From JALZHR01 sp036389695 (GTDB taxonomy: Bacteria; Acidobacteriota; Blastocatellia; Pyrinomonadales; Pyrinomonadaceae): a stretch of DNA of 12,128 nt. Made by a program: the position numbers and the translations under genes. Shown one piece after another: positions 1-6,933 of the stretch. Position 1 is the stretch's first letter. Every line of letters starts with the position of its first letter. The stretch lies in contig DASVWG010000376.1 of NCBI GenBank assembly GCA_036389695.1, forward strand, positions 1 to 12,128, given 5' to 3'. The notes beneath the pieces are model-generated. The model ran no database searches and was not told the DNA's origin. It worked only from the letters and a program-made list of their open reading frames with translations.

Positions 1-29
1 GTCAGAACCGCCTGCGGTAGCGGGCGGTT
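1..29 (+). repeat. 29-bp hairpin-forming repeat, copy A
   Basis: One of three identical 29-bp copies in the window. The unit begins GTCAGAACCGCC and ends GGGCGGTT. Within it AACCGCC and GGCGGTT can pair as a 7-bp stem around a 10-nt loop. Copy A is the exact reverse complement of copy B (87-115), so the two can also form a perfect 29-bp stem with a 57-nt loop downstream of the beta-helix gene. There is no T-rich run after either arm, so I do not call it a classical intrinsic terminator. Confidence 0.9.
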
Positions 30-86
30 TACCTCATCCAACTCAAAATTTAAAAATAAATTCAAACGTTTCAAACGCTAAACTTC
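30..86. other. AT-rich spacer between inverted 29-bp repeats
   Basis: This 57-bp stretch lies between two inverted copies of the 29-bp repeat, downstream of the last gene of the cluster. It contains the near-repeat TTCAAACGTTTCAAACG, and no coding sequence or clear promoter is seen in it. It would form the loop of the long stem in a transcript. Confidence 0.5.
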
Positions 87-115
87 AACCGCCCGCTACC
101 GCAGGCGGTTCTGAC
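87..115 (-). repeat. 29-bp hairpin-forming repeat, copy B
   Basis: Exact inverted copy of the unit at 1-29 and 8070-8098. Its edge coincides with the stop codon of the beta-helix gene: the TAG stop occupies 117-115, and its G is the first base of the repeat read on the minus strand. The gene therefore ends exactly where the repeat begins. In the minus-strand transcript the element forms a GC-rich hairpin immediately after the stop, where it could protect the 3' end from exonucleases or weaken read-through; this is inferred. Confidence 0.9.
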
Positions 116-1716
116 TATTTTCCGCCGACTGTTCGCGCGTCCAAATCCGCGCCGATATTTTTTCCCTGAAAACCTTTGCCGCGTAAGGCGCTGTCCGGTC
201 GCAGCGTGAAATCGCGCGCTTCGAAGCTCACAAAACCGAGCTGGCGCAATGAAGACGGATACATATTTTTTCCGCGATAGAGCGAGCCGTCGCCGCCGAT
301 AATCGCGTTAAACGAAACGTCGCCGCCGGGAAAATAGCGGTCAATCGTCTGCTTGCCGGGCGCCGTCCCGTCGCCTTTGAAACCGTATTCGCCCTCAAAC
401 AAAACGTTGTTGCGAAAAACGAAACCGCGCACGATGCCGTAAGCCTTCGCCGCGTCTCCGCTCTGCACAATCGTATTATTTTCAATAATCAGCCCGTTCC
501 AATCGGCGGATTTCATAAAAAATCCCTGACCGTTCCATTTCGCGCCGTTGATGTCGTCGAAAATATTGTTGCGAACGGTCAAACGATGCCCGCCTTTTTC
601 TTCCGAGCCGTTGACGCTCAGGGCATTTGCCGAACCGCGCACGACGTTGTTAACGAAAAAAATGTCGGCGGCAGTCGCGCCCGCGCCGCTGTCGACGGTC
701 GATTTGATGACGATTGCCGTGCCGTCCTGCGCGCTTCCCCAGTTGTTCGTCAGCAGGTTGTTTTCGATGCGTATGCGCCGACCGTTTTTGATTTCAAACA
801 GATTTTTGACGTCCCAGCCTTCCTCGCGCCAGTTTAGAGGCTTGTTCATCCAATTATCGCGCACGATACAATCCGACGGAATCAAGCCCAGAGCCGAGCC
901 CGCGCCGCCGAAAAGAACGTTTTCCGCCGCCGCTTCCAGATAATTATTGACGATTTCGATGTTGCCGTCCGTCGCCCAAATCGCAATCGCCTGCGATTCT
1001 TCGCCCTTGCGCCGGATGTCGGAAATGTGACTGTTCGCGATTTTCAGAAAACGCCCGTTGGCGGCGATGCCGCGCCTTTGACCTTGCGCCGAAGTCGCGT
1101 GAATATAAACGCGGTCGAATTCGATGTGATGCGGCAAATCTTCGAGCCGTTTTTCTTCGGTCGAGCCGATTTTGATGATGTTTCCGGTGCCGTCACGCGT
1201 TCCGCCGAATTCGACGCCGACAAAGCGAAAATGATGCGCGCCGTTTTCGGCGGTTATCACCGGCTCGCCGTTCGGCGACGAAAGCTTAGGCAAGCCAGCG
1301 CCGTATCTTTTCGGGTTGAGGCGCGTACCGGCGTCGGGAAGCTGCGCGTCCGCAGCAGTTGTGCGAATCGTGACATATTCGTTTCCGGCTTTGACGGGCA
1401 GTTTGAAATTGCCTCTAAACGTCGCGCCCGCCTGCAAAAAAATCGTGTCGCCCGCTTTCGATTTGTCCAGCGCCGCCTGGAAATCTCCGCCCGCGCGAAC
1501 CGTAATCGTATTTCCCGCAAATTCCAGTGCCGGCGCGAAATTTTGATAAGCGTAAACGCCGAAAACGGCGAGCGGCAAAAATAAAACGATGGCGACAATC
1601 ACTAACAAAAGCGTTTTGTAAAACCGTTTCCCGTTCGCTTTGCCGCTTTGCCGCCGCAAAATCCTTTCGCGCTCTTTTCGCTTCCGCGCCCAATTTTTCG
1701 CGTTGCTGATATTCAT
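115..1716 (-). CDS. Membrane-anchored right-handed beta-helix protein, possible polysaccharide lyase or epimerase
   Basis: Numbered from the in-frame GTG at 1725, the protein is 536 residues; the ATG at 1716 is residue 4 and is my preferred start. A strongly basic N-terminus (residues 10-37, rich in Arg and Lys) precedes one hydrophobic helix at about 38-59. This predicts a cytoplasmic tail, a single membrane anchor and an exported body. From about 155 to 475 there are regularly spaced beta-helix rungs with the typical Asn-Asn turns (IVNNYLE, IENNLLT, FVNNVVRG, VRNNIFDD, IENNTIV, FRNNVLF), as in parallel beta-helix polysaccharide lyases and C5-epimerases. The C-terminal segment, with FTLRPDSALRGKG and IGADLDA, is a common ending of this group. 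I see no decisive catalytic triad, so the activity is open. It is the last gene of the cluster, 27 nt (from the ATG) after ydcF, and its stop overlaps a 29-bp repeat. Secreted polymer processing fits the neighbourhood but is inferred. Confidence 0.85.
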   Translation of the reverse strand: MNISNAKNWARKRKERERILRRQSGKANGKRFYKTLLLVIVAIVLFLPLAVFGVYAYQNFAPALEFAGNTITVRAGGDFQAALDKSKAGDTIFLQAGATFRGNFKLPVKAGNEYVTIRTTAADAQLPDAGTRLNPKRYGAGLPKLSSPNGEPVITAENGAHHFRFVGVEFGGTRDGTGNIIKIGSTEEKRLEDLPHHIEFDRVYIHATSAQGQRRGIAANGRFLKIANSHISDIRRKGEESQAIAIWATDGNIEIVNNYLEAAAENVLFGGAGSALGLIPSDCIVRDNWMNKPLNWREEGWDVKNLFEIKNGRRIRIENNLLTNNWGSAQDGTAIVIKSTVDSGAGATAADIFFVNNVVRGSANALSVNGSEEKGGHRLTVRNNIFDDINGAKWNGQGFFMKSADWNGLIIENNTIVQSGDAAKAYGIVRGFVFRNNVLFEGEYGFKGDGTAPGKQTIDRYFPGGDVSFNAIIGGDGSLYRGKNMYPSSLRQLGFVSFEARDFTLRPDSALRGKGFQGKNIGADLDARTVGGK

Positions 1717-1743
1717 TTTATTCACATCACCGAAACGTTTTAA

Positions 1744-2361
1744 TTAATAATACGTCCAATAATACGCGCTTTTCACATATTCGCCCGCCACCAGTTTCCA
1801 GCCGGAAGGCTGCAGCCACCAGTAAAACGGCGACGGCGTCTGAATTCCCGTCCGCGCCGATTCGATGCCGATTTCCACATCGCCGCCGACCGAAACTTTT
1901 GTAAAAGTCCACAGCGCGCGGCGCGTGTGATACGCGGACGTGACGAGCAAAACGGATTTCAGATTTTCCGCCCGCGCTTTGCCGGTAAAAACGCGCGCTT
2001 CGTCAATCGTTCCTTCGACCGGCGGCTGCAAAATTTCGATTTTCTCCGCCGGAACGCCCTGTTCGATTAAGCTTTTCCGCGCCAGCTCGACAAATTTCGG
2101 ATTTCTCTGCTCCGCCTGCGCCCAGCCCGCCTGACCGCCGTCGTCGGTCAATAAAATCTTTGGCGAAATTCCCTTCTGAAAAAGTTCGGCGGCTTTCTGC
2201 GTTCGCTCGATGAAAGTCGCCGAGCCGCCGAGAACCAGAATCGCGTCGGCGCGCGCCAGAGGCTTTTCGACAATCAAGCTTTCCGCCAGAAACGGCGCGA
2301 GAAAAATCCATCCGACAAACAATGCGAGCAACACAAACGCAAATTTGAAGCGTCGGAGCAT
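1744..2361 (-). CDS. YdcF/ElyC/SanA-family (DUF218) membrane protein
   Basis: A protein of 205 residues from the ATG at 2361, or 206 from the adjacent GTG at 2364. The N-terminal hydrophobic helix at about 8-30 is a signal anchor. The rest matches the DUF218 fold: ADAILVLGG (39-47), ER with a helix and LFQKGISPKILLT (53-73), the GTIDEA segment (118-123), and the signature VTSAYHTRRA (141-150). Family members such as SanA and ElyC are linked to envelope integrity, peptidoglycan precursor or polysaccharide handling; the biochemical reaction is not well defined. The start overlaps the stop of the upstream glycosyltransferase as TGATG, which suggests translational coupling. The preceding 8-bp repeat provides a GGAG Shine-Dalgarno 8 nt before the ATG (5 nt before the GTG), the best ribosome-binding site seen in the cluster. 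The gene likely serves the same envelope glycan as its neighbours. Confidence 0.88.
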   Translation of the reverse strand: MLRRFKFAFVLLALFVGWIFLAPFLAESLIVEKPLARADAILVLGGSATFIERTQKAAELFQKGISPKILLTDDGGQAGWAQAEQRNPKFVELARKSLIEQGVPAEKIEILQPPVEGTIDEARVFTGKARAENLKSVLLVTSAYHTRRALWTFTKVSVGGDVEIGIESARTGIQTPSPFYWWLQPSGWKLVAGEYVKSAYYWTYY

Positions 2362-3578
2362 CACCGCGTCTCCGCGTCTCCGCGTCTCCGCGTCGCAACA
2401 ATCTCTCGCAGCTCGTCGATTTTCGCGTCCCAGCTTTCCTGCCGAATCGAATCGCTGATTTGCGCTCGCGGCGACGGATTTTCGAGCGCTTTTTCAATCT
2501 GCGCGATAAATTCCGCGTGCGTTTTTCCGATGCGGCAATGCTTTAGAATCTGCACTTCGGGAATGTCGGTCGAAACGACTTCCAAGCCCGCCGCCAGATA
2601 TTCGCGCACTTTCAAAGGATTTGCCGCGAGCGTTAAATCATTGATGACAAAGGGATTCAGCGCCACGTCGAAGCCTTTGCAAAACGCGGGCAAATCCGCG
2701 TAAGGCTTTCGACCTAAAAAATGAACGTTCGGAACCGCGTCCAGAATTTTTATTTTCTGTTCGGCATCGACCGCGATTTTTCCGATTAAAACGACCGAGC
2801 CTTTTTCGAAATGCGCGGCGGTTTTTTTTATCAGATCGAAATCGACCCAATCGGCTAAAAGCCCGTGAAAGCCGATAATCGGGCGCGGCAAATTCGCGAT
2901 TTCGTCGGGAATCCGCGTTTCTTCATCGAGCGCCTGGCGAAAATGTCGCCAGTCGGTGCCGTGCCGAATCAGAAATGTGTGCGGGTTGTATTTTCGTTTC
3001 GATTCGAGCAGTTTTTCCGCCGAGACGACGACGAAATCCGATTTTTTGAAAAGCTCTTCCTCGATTTCGCGCAAGCCCGCCGCCGCGCCCGTGAAAGCCG
3101 TGTATTCGTCGACGCAGTAATAAATCAGGCTTTCTTCGCCGAGACGTCCGGCAAGCAAGCCCGCCGCCGGATTAAAAACCATATTGACGGGCTTTTGAAA
3201 TTTGAGCTTCCGCATCGCCGATTTCACCTGCGACAGCAGAAAGCTCTGATTAAATTTTCTGACCGCGGCGCTGCCGTAACTCGGAATCGCCAGCGGATTC
3301 AGCACGAAAATATTTTTTTCGACTTCGCGCACCGGCTCGGTAAAAGCTTTTAATTTTTTGAAAATCCGCGAAACGTCCTTTCCGGAAGCGGTCGGCATCC
3401 GGTTGGCGATGGCGTTTATCCACAAAATGCGGTTGTCGCGCGACAAAACGCGCATCAGGTGAGTTTTCGAAAGCGGGTCGCCCGTCCAGTCGTGGCTGAA
3501 ACACAAAATGTCGCGCCCGCGCAAATCACCGGCGATTTCAATTTTTTCTTTTTTCCGTTCGATTTCCGCAACTAACAT
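2361..3578 (-). CDS. GT-B glycosyltransferase, TuaH-like
   Basis: 405 residues from the ATG at 3578. The N-terminal half carries ILCFSHDWTGDPLSKTHLM (24-42) and ILWINAIANR (51-60), then YYCVDEYTAF (153-162), a segment typical of TuaH-like glycosyltransferases. The nucleotide-sugar half contains IIGFHGLLADWVDFDLI (234-250), FLGRKPYADLPAF (287-299), and the donor-site block NPLKVREYLAAGLEVVSTDIPEV (from 320). The classical EX7E pair is not intact; only Glu326 is present, as is frequent in this subgroup. It probably works in the cytoplasm, adding a sugar to a lipid-linked glycan; donor and acceptor cannot be told. The last ten residues come from an 8-bp tandem repeat and are unlikely to be part of the fold. 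No Shine-Dalgarno is visible, and a 208-bp repeat-filled gap separates it from asnB. Confidence 0.88.
   Translation of the reverse strand: MLVAEIERKKEKIEIAGDLRGRDILCFSHDWTGDPLSKTHLMRVLSRDNRILWINAIANRMPTASGKDVSRIFKKLKAFTEPVREVEKNIFVLNPLAIPSYGSAAVRKFNQSFLLSQVKSAMRKLKFQKPVNMVFNPAAGLLAGRLGEESLIYYCVDEYTAFTGAAAGLREIEEELFKKSDFVVVSAEKLLESKRKYNPHTFLIRHGTDWRHFRQALDEETRIPDEIANLPRPIIGFHGLLADWVDFDLIKKTAAHFEKGSVVLIGKIAVDAEQKIKILDAVPNVHFLGRKPYADLPAFCKGFDVALNPFVINDLTLAANPLKVREYLAAGLEVVSTDIPEVQILKHCRIGKTHAEFIAQIEKALENPSPRAQISDSIRQESWDAKIDELREIVATRRRGDAETR
2364..2395 (-). repeat. 8-bp tandem repeat, four copies, coding and carrying an SD
   Basis: Four head-to-tail copies of CCGCGTCT on the plus strand (AGACGCGG on the coding strand); the outermost copy at 2388-2395 has one change (CCGCGTCG). 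The array encodes the last residues of the upstream glycosyltransferase (TRRRGDAETR), and its inner edge abuts the TGATG stop/start junction with ydcF. Each AGACGCGG-AGACGCGG joint creates GGAG, so the array also acts as the ribosome-binding region of ydcF. Eight is not a multiple of three, so a copy-number change shifts the frame. Confidence 0.9.
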
Positions 3579-3590
3579 AAATTATTTTTG

Positions 3591-3777
3591 CCGCAGAGGG
3601 CATAGAGAAATAGAGAAGATTCAAACAGGATGGACAGGATGAACAGGATAACTAAAACTATGAACATTGAATTTTCATTTTTTATCCTGCCTATCCTGTC
3701 CATCCTGTTAAAATCTGTGTTTATATGTGTTCATCTGTGGTTAAAAATTCTCTCTGTGTTCTCTGTGCCCTCTGTGG
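3591..3777. repeat. Nested inverted repeat built from ~10-bp units
   Basis: This element fills almost the whole 208-bp gap between the asnB-like gene and the TuaH-like gene. The outer arms at 3591-3609 (CCGCAGAGGGCATAGAGAA) and 3759-3777 are inverted with 17 of 19 matches. The inner arms at 3624-3650 and 3683-3709 are inverted with 24 of 27 matches, including an exact AACAGGATGGACAGGAT core. A third block at 3710-3742 of ATCTGTG-type units is unpaired here but matches the gap at 8065-8218. No Shine-Dalgarno or clear promoter is recognised in the gap. A transcript from the minus strand could fold into a long hairpin between the two genes. Confidence 0.85.
3683..3742 (+). repeat. 60-bp direct repeat, copy 1
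   Basis: This block aligns without gaps to 8159-8218 with 53 identities in 60. It begins TATCCTGCC and ends TTCATCTGTGGTT. It consists of three ATCCTG-type units followed by three ATCTGTG-type units at 9-11-bp spacing. Both copies lie in gaps between genes in the same orientation, each upstream of a glycosyltransferase gene. Confidence 0.88.
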
Positions 3778-3786
3778 TTGAATTTC

Positions 3787-5715
3787 CTAAACCAAAACCG
3801 CTTCCTCGAATTTAATCTCTTTCTTTTCGGACGTTTCGCCGTCGATAAACCGGCGTTGCCACATTTCGAAATTGAGCAAAAACCAGAGCCTTTCGTCGTG
3901 ATTTTCGCCCGCGTCGTGGCGCGCGACGATTTCGCGTATGTAATCGGCGTTAAAAATTCCGCGCGATAATGCCCGGTCGTGCAAAACGTATTCGCTCACG
4001 ATGTGGCGAAACTCGTTTCTGAACCAGTTTCCGAGCGGCACGGGAAAGCCCATTTTCGGGCGATTTAAGATTTCGGCGGGCAAAATTTCCCGCATCGCCT
4101 CGCGCAGAATCCATTTCGTCTCGCGCCCGCGAATTTTCATTCTCTGCGGCAATTTTGCCGTGTATTCCACAAGCCGGTGGTCGAGAAACGGCACGCGCGA
4201 TTCAATCGAAGCCGCCATCGACATCTGGTCCTGCTTCATCAAAAGCTCGTGCAGATAAGTTTTCGTGTCGGCGTAAAGCAGCTTGTCGAGCAAGCTAGCG
4301 GCGTCCGTTTCCGAAAGATGATTTTGCAAAACCGCATACGGATTTTTTTCGGCGATTCGCTGTTTCGACTCATTGGTCAGAAGCTTTTCCTGCATCGCCT
4401 TTGAAAAAATGGCGAAATTATCGAAATATAAATTTTCGATGTCAGCGGAACGCGATAAAAACGTGCGCTTTAATTTTCCGCTCGAAGGCAGATTTTCGAG
4501 ATTGTTTTTGACGAATTCGCGCAGGAAATTCGGCGTGAGCGATTCATATTTCGCGCCGTATTTTAAAAGCGAGAGAGTTTTCCGGTAACGACCGTAACCG
4601 CCGAGAATCTCGTCGCTGCCTTCGCCCGTCAGCACGACTTTGACGTGTTCCTGCGCCAGACGCGAGACGAAATAGAGCGGGACGGACGCGATGAATCCGA
4701 GCGGCTCGTCTTCGTGCCAGATTAATTTCGGCAAAGCTTCAAAGAATTGTCCGGGCGTGACGGTGATTTCGCGATGGTCGGTTTTGAAAGCTTTGGCGAC
4801 CAGACGCGCGTATTCCAGCTCGTTGGCTTCGCGCTCGCTGAAGCCGACCGAAAAAGTTTTTATCGGCTCATCGACAGTGCGTGCCATCAACGCGCAAATC
4901 GCCGACGAGTCGATGCCGCCGGACAAAAACATTCCGAGAGGAACGTCAGCCATCAAACGCAATTCGACCGATTTTCGGAAAAGCTCGCGCCATTCTTCGA
5001 CAAACTGCGCGTCCGATTTGTTTTCGTGTTTCGGCTCAAAATTGACGTCCCAATATTTCCGGATATTGATGCGCCCGTCTTTCCAAATCAGCGTGTGACC
5101 GGGCGCGAGACGCTTGACGTCTCTGAACAAAGTTTCGTCGCCGGAAGTTCCGTGATTCGCCAGCTGGTCGGGCAAAACATTGAAATTTATTTCCGCGCGG
5201 ACGGCGTTTGCCTCCAGAAGGCTTTTGATTTCCGAAGCGAAAAACAAATTTCCTTCCTCGTCGTGAACGTAATAGAGCGGCTTGACGCCCAATCTATCAC
5301 GCGCGATAAACAATTCTTTTTTGCGCCTGTCCCAAATCGCGAAGGCGAACATTCCGCGCAGTTTTTCCACGCAGTCGGCGCCGTATTCTTCGTAGAGATG
5401 CAGAATCGTTTCCGTGTCGCAGTGAGTTTGGTAAACGTGACCGTTGGCTTCGAGCTCGGCGCGGTAATCGGCGTGATTGTAAACTTCGCCGTTGTAGACG
5501 ATGCAAAGGTCAGCGTCTTCGTTAAACATCGGCTGCGCGCCGTGCGAAACATCGACAATCGAAAGACGGCGGTGACCGAGACCGACGTTTTTTTCGATGA
5601 AAATTCCGCCGTCGTCCGGTCCGCGATGATGAATCACGTCGCGCATTCGCCGCAAGCGCAGCTCGTCAACGCGCCGCAGCTCGCTTGAAAATGCTATTCC
5701 GTTTATTCCGCACAT
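3787..5715 (-). CDS. asnB: Asparagine synthetase (glutamine-hydrolysing)-like amidotransferase
   Basis: 642 residues, normal for the AsnB family. The start is fixed by MCGINGIAF: after Met removal Cys2 is the N-terminal nucleophile of the class II glutaminase domain. That domain also shows RGPDDGG (31-37), the SIVD block (52-55), NGEVYN (75-80) and GMFAFAIWD (121-129). The synthetase domain has the ATP-binding SGGIDSS (265-271), GEGSDEILGGYGRY (364-377), DQMSMAASIESRVPFLDHR (496-514) and RPKMGFPVP (552-560). It releases ammonia from glutamine and transfers it to an ATP-activated carboxylate. In free metabolism that is aspartate, but homologues in surface-polysaccharide clusters are thought to amidate sugar acids or serve the glycan in another way; the sequence cannot decide this. 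It lies 36 nt downstream of a glycosyltransferase gene, with no clear Shine-Dalgarno. Its stop is 9 bp from the outer arm of a nested repeat. Confidence 0.95.
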   Translation of the reverse strand: MCGINGIAFSSELRRVDELRLRRMRDVIHHRGPDDGGIFIEKNVGLGHRRLSIVDVSHGAQPMFNEDADLCIVYNGEVYNHADYRAELEANGHVYQTHCDTETILHLYEEYGADCVEKLRGMFAFAIWDRRKKELFIARDRLGVKPLYYVHDEEGNLFFASEIKSLLEANAVRAEINFNVLPDQLANHGTSGDETLFRDVKRLAPGHTLIWKDGRINIRKYWDVNFEPKHENKSDAQFVEEWRELFRKSVELRLMADVPLGMFLSGGIDSSAICALMARTVDEPIKTFSVGFSEREANELEYARLVAKAFKTDHREITVTPGQFFEALPKLIWHEDEPLGFIASVPLYFVSRLAQEHVKVVLTGEGSDEILGGYGRYRKTLSLLKYGAKYESLTPNFLREFVKNNLENLPSSGKLKRTFLSRSADIENLYFDNFAIFSKAMQEKLLTNESKQRIAEKNPYAVLQNHLSETDAASLLDKLLYADTKTYLHELLMKQDQMSMAASIESRVPFLDHRLVEYTAKLPQRMKIRGRETKWILREAMREILPAEILNRPKMGFPVPLGNWFRNEFRHIVSEYVLHDRALSRGIFNADYIREIVARHDAGENHDERLWFLLNFEMWQRRFIDGETSEKKEIKFEEAVLV

Positions 5716-5751
5716 AAAATTCGTTTGGCTCGATTCGCAGTTTCCGGTTTT

Positions 5752-6906
5752 TCAAGCCGCGCCGCTTTCCAGTAAATTCCGCAGGACATTCAAGGCAATC
5801 CAGAACAGCCACAGCGACGAAACATCCGACGACAAAGCTTTTTCGCCCGCGCTTTCGCTTCTCGGCGCGCCGATTACCTCTTTATAGAGACTTAAAATCG
5901 CCTTGATATTCCGGTAATCGTCCGGCTTGGCGGATTTTATTTTTGCAGATTGATTGAGCGTCGCTTCAATCGCTTTTTCCAGCGCTTCGGCGTCGCCTTT
6001 CGGTATCAAACGAACGCCTTCGGGACGCATTCCGTTGTCGGTCGCGACGACCGGCGTATCAAGGTGCAGCGCCTCGCGGATGGAAATCGCGTCGCCGTCG
6101 TAATCGGTCGTGCGCAGCAAAACGTCGCAATCGTTTATCAAATGAAGCGTCACGGCGTGTTCGACATCGCCTGCCAGCAAAACGCGCGCGGCGTAAGGCT
6201 TGGAAGCGATAAGCCGCCGCAGCTCGTCTTCGCGGTCGCCCGCGCCGATTATCATCAAGCCCGCGCCGGGAAAGTTTTCCAGGACTTTTCCTAAAGCTTC
6301 AATCTGTAAAGGCACGTTATACGCGGGCTGCAGAAATCCGACCGTCAATAAAAAAGGCTGATGCGCGGCGGCAAAATCCTTGAGCGGCGCGGGAACGGAA
6401 ACGCTTTTGTCCGGATTCTGGTTGAAAAACGGGGGAATCAGGCGAATATTTTCTCGCGCCGCGCCAAATTTTTCAAACATTTTCACCTGCTGGCGATTGA
6501 CGCAAACCAGCCGCGTGTAAAGCCGGAAGATAAAGCCGCGCAGGGAAAACCGGCGGGCGGCGCGTCCGGCTTCCGATAAAGGATAACCGCCCGAATGAAG
6601 CGTCAGAACGCTTTTTCCTCGCGCAATTACGGCGCAAACGGCGAGGAGCGCGAACACGCGCGCCGGAATCTCGCCGCCGATATGAATGTGCAGCAAATCG
6701 TATTTTAATTTGAGCAGCAGACGCACGAGCGCCAGCGGCGTCTGCGGATGATAAACGTCCGGCTCATCGATTGCTTTGCTGCAGCGCGTGATATTGATAA
6801 TCGAACAGGCGTGCCCGTCACGCTGCAGCTGCTGGCGAATGTCCAGCATGTTGCGTTGAACTCCGCCCTGCGGCGGCGGATATGGTCCGAGAAGAAGAAT
6901 ATGCAT
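5752..6906 (-). CDS. GT4-type glycosyltransferase
   Basis: 384 residues from the ATG at 6906. It opens with the acceptor-side signature MHILLLGPYPPPQGGVQRN (1-19), a glycine-rich loop typical of GT-B enzymes. LLHIHIGGEIPAR (71-83) and VLTLHSGGYP (100-109) follow, then a linker and the donor domain with PFLLTVGFLQPAYNV (184-198), LMIIGAGDREDELRRL (217-232) and SIREALHLDTPVVATDNGMRPEGV (275-298). The EX7E pair appears as Asp270 and Glu278. The C-terminus (364-377, LWLFWIALNVLRNL) is a hydrophobic helix that could lean on the inner membrane. It should transfer a hexose-type sugar from a nucleotide donor to a membrane-bound acceptor; specificity is unknown. The start follows the stop of the previous glycosyltransferase by 27 nt, so co-transcription is likely. 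Only a weak CGGAAAA ribosome-binding stretch is visible. Confidence 0.9.
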   Translation of the reverse strand: MHILLLGPYPPPQGGVQRNMLDIRQQLQRDGHACSIINITRCSKAIDEPDVYHPQTPLALVRLLLKLKYDLLHIHIGGEIPARVFALLAVCAVIARGKSVLTLHSGGYPLSEAGRAARRFSLRGFIFRLYTRLVCVNRQQVKMFEKFGAARENIRLIPPFFNQNPDKSVSVPAPLKDFAAAHQPFLLTVGFLQPAYNVPLQIEALGKVLENFPGAGLMIIGAGDREDELRRLIASKPYAARVLLAGDVEHAVTLHLINDCDVLLRTTDYDGDAISIREALHLDTPVVATDNGMRPEGVRLIPKGDAEALEKAIEATLNQSAKIKSAKPDDYRNIKAILSLYKEVIGAPRSESAGEKALSSDVSSLWLFWIALNVLRNLLESGAA

Positions 6907-6933
6907 TTTTCCGGCTATTTATTTATTATTAAT

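Noticed and set aside
1..115. Intrinsic terminator at the cluster end
   Set aside because: A strong stem exists, but no T-run follows it on the transcribed strand inside the window, so termination cannot be asserted.
2003..2497. 164-codon minus-strand frame across the glycosyltransferase/ydcF junction
   Set aside because: Out of frame with both well-supported proteins; it would only be used after a repeat copy-number change and is discussed there.
3579..3786. Internal promoter for the TuaH-like gene
   Set aside because: A TATAAA word occurs on the minus strand, but it is part of the periodic repeat and no matching -35 element is seen at proper distance.
3630..3815. Small plus-strand protein (MDRMNRITK...) in the gap before asnB's end
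   Set aside because: It is a translation of the CAGGAT and CTGTGG repeat units; a similar peptide (MDRIHRIN) arises from the repeat at 8117-8218, so repeat translation explains both.
4747..5688. 313-codon open frame on the plus strand
   Set aside because: It lies fully antisense to the asnB-like gene, whose motifs are intact; the antisense product shows no recognisable domain and follows from codon bias.
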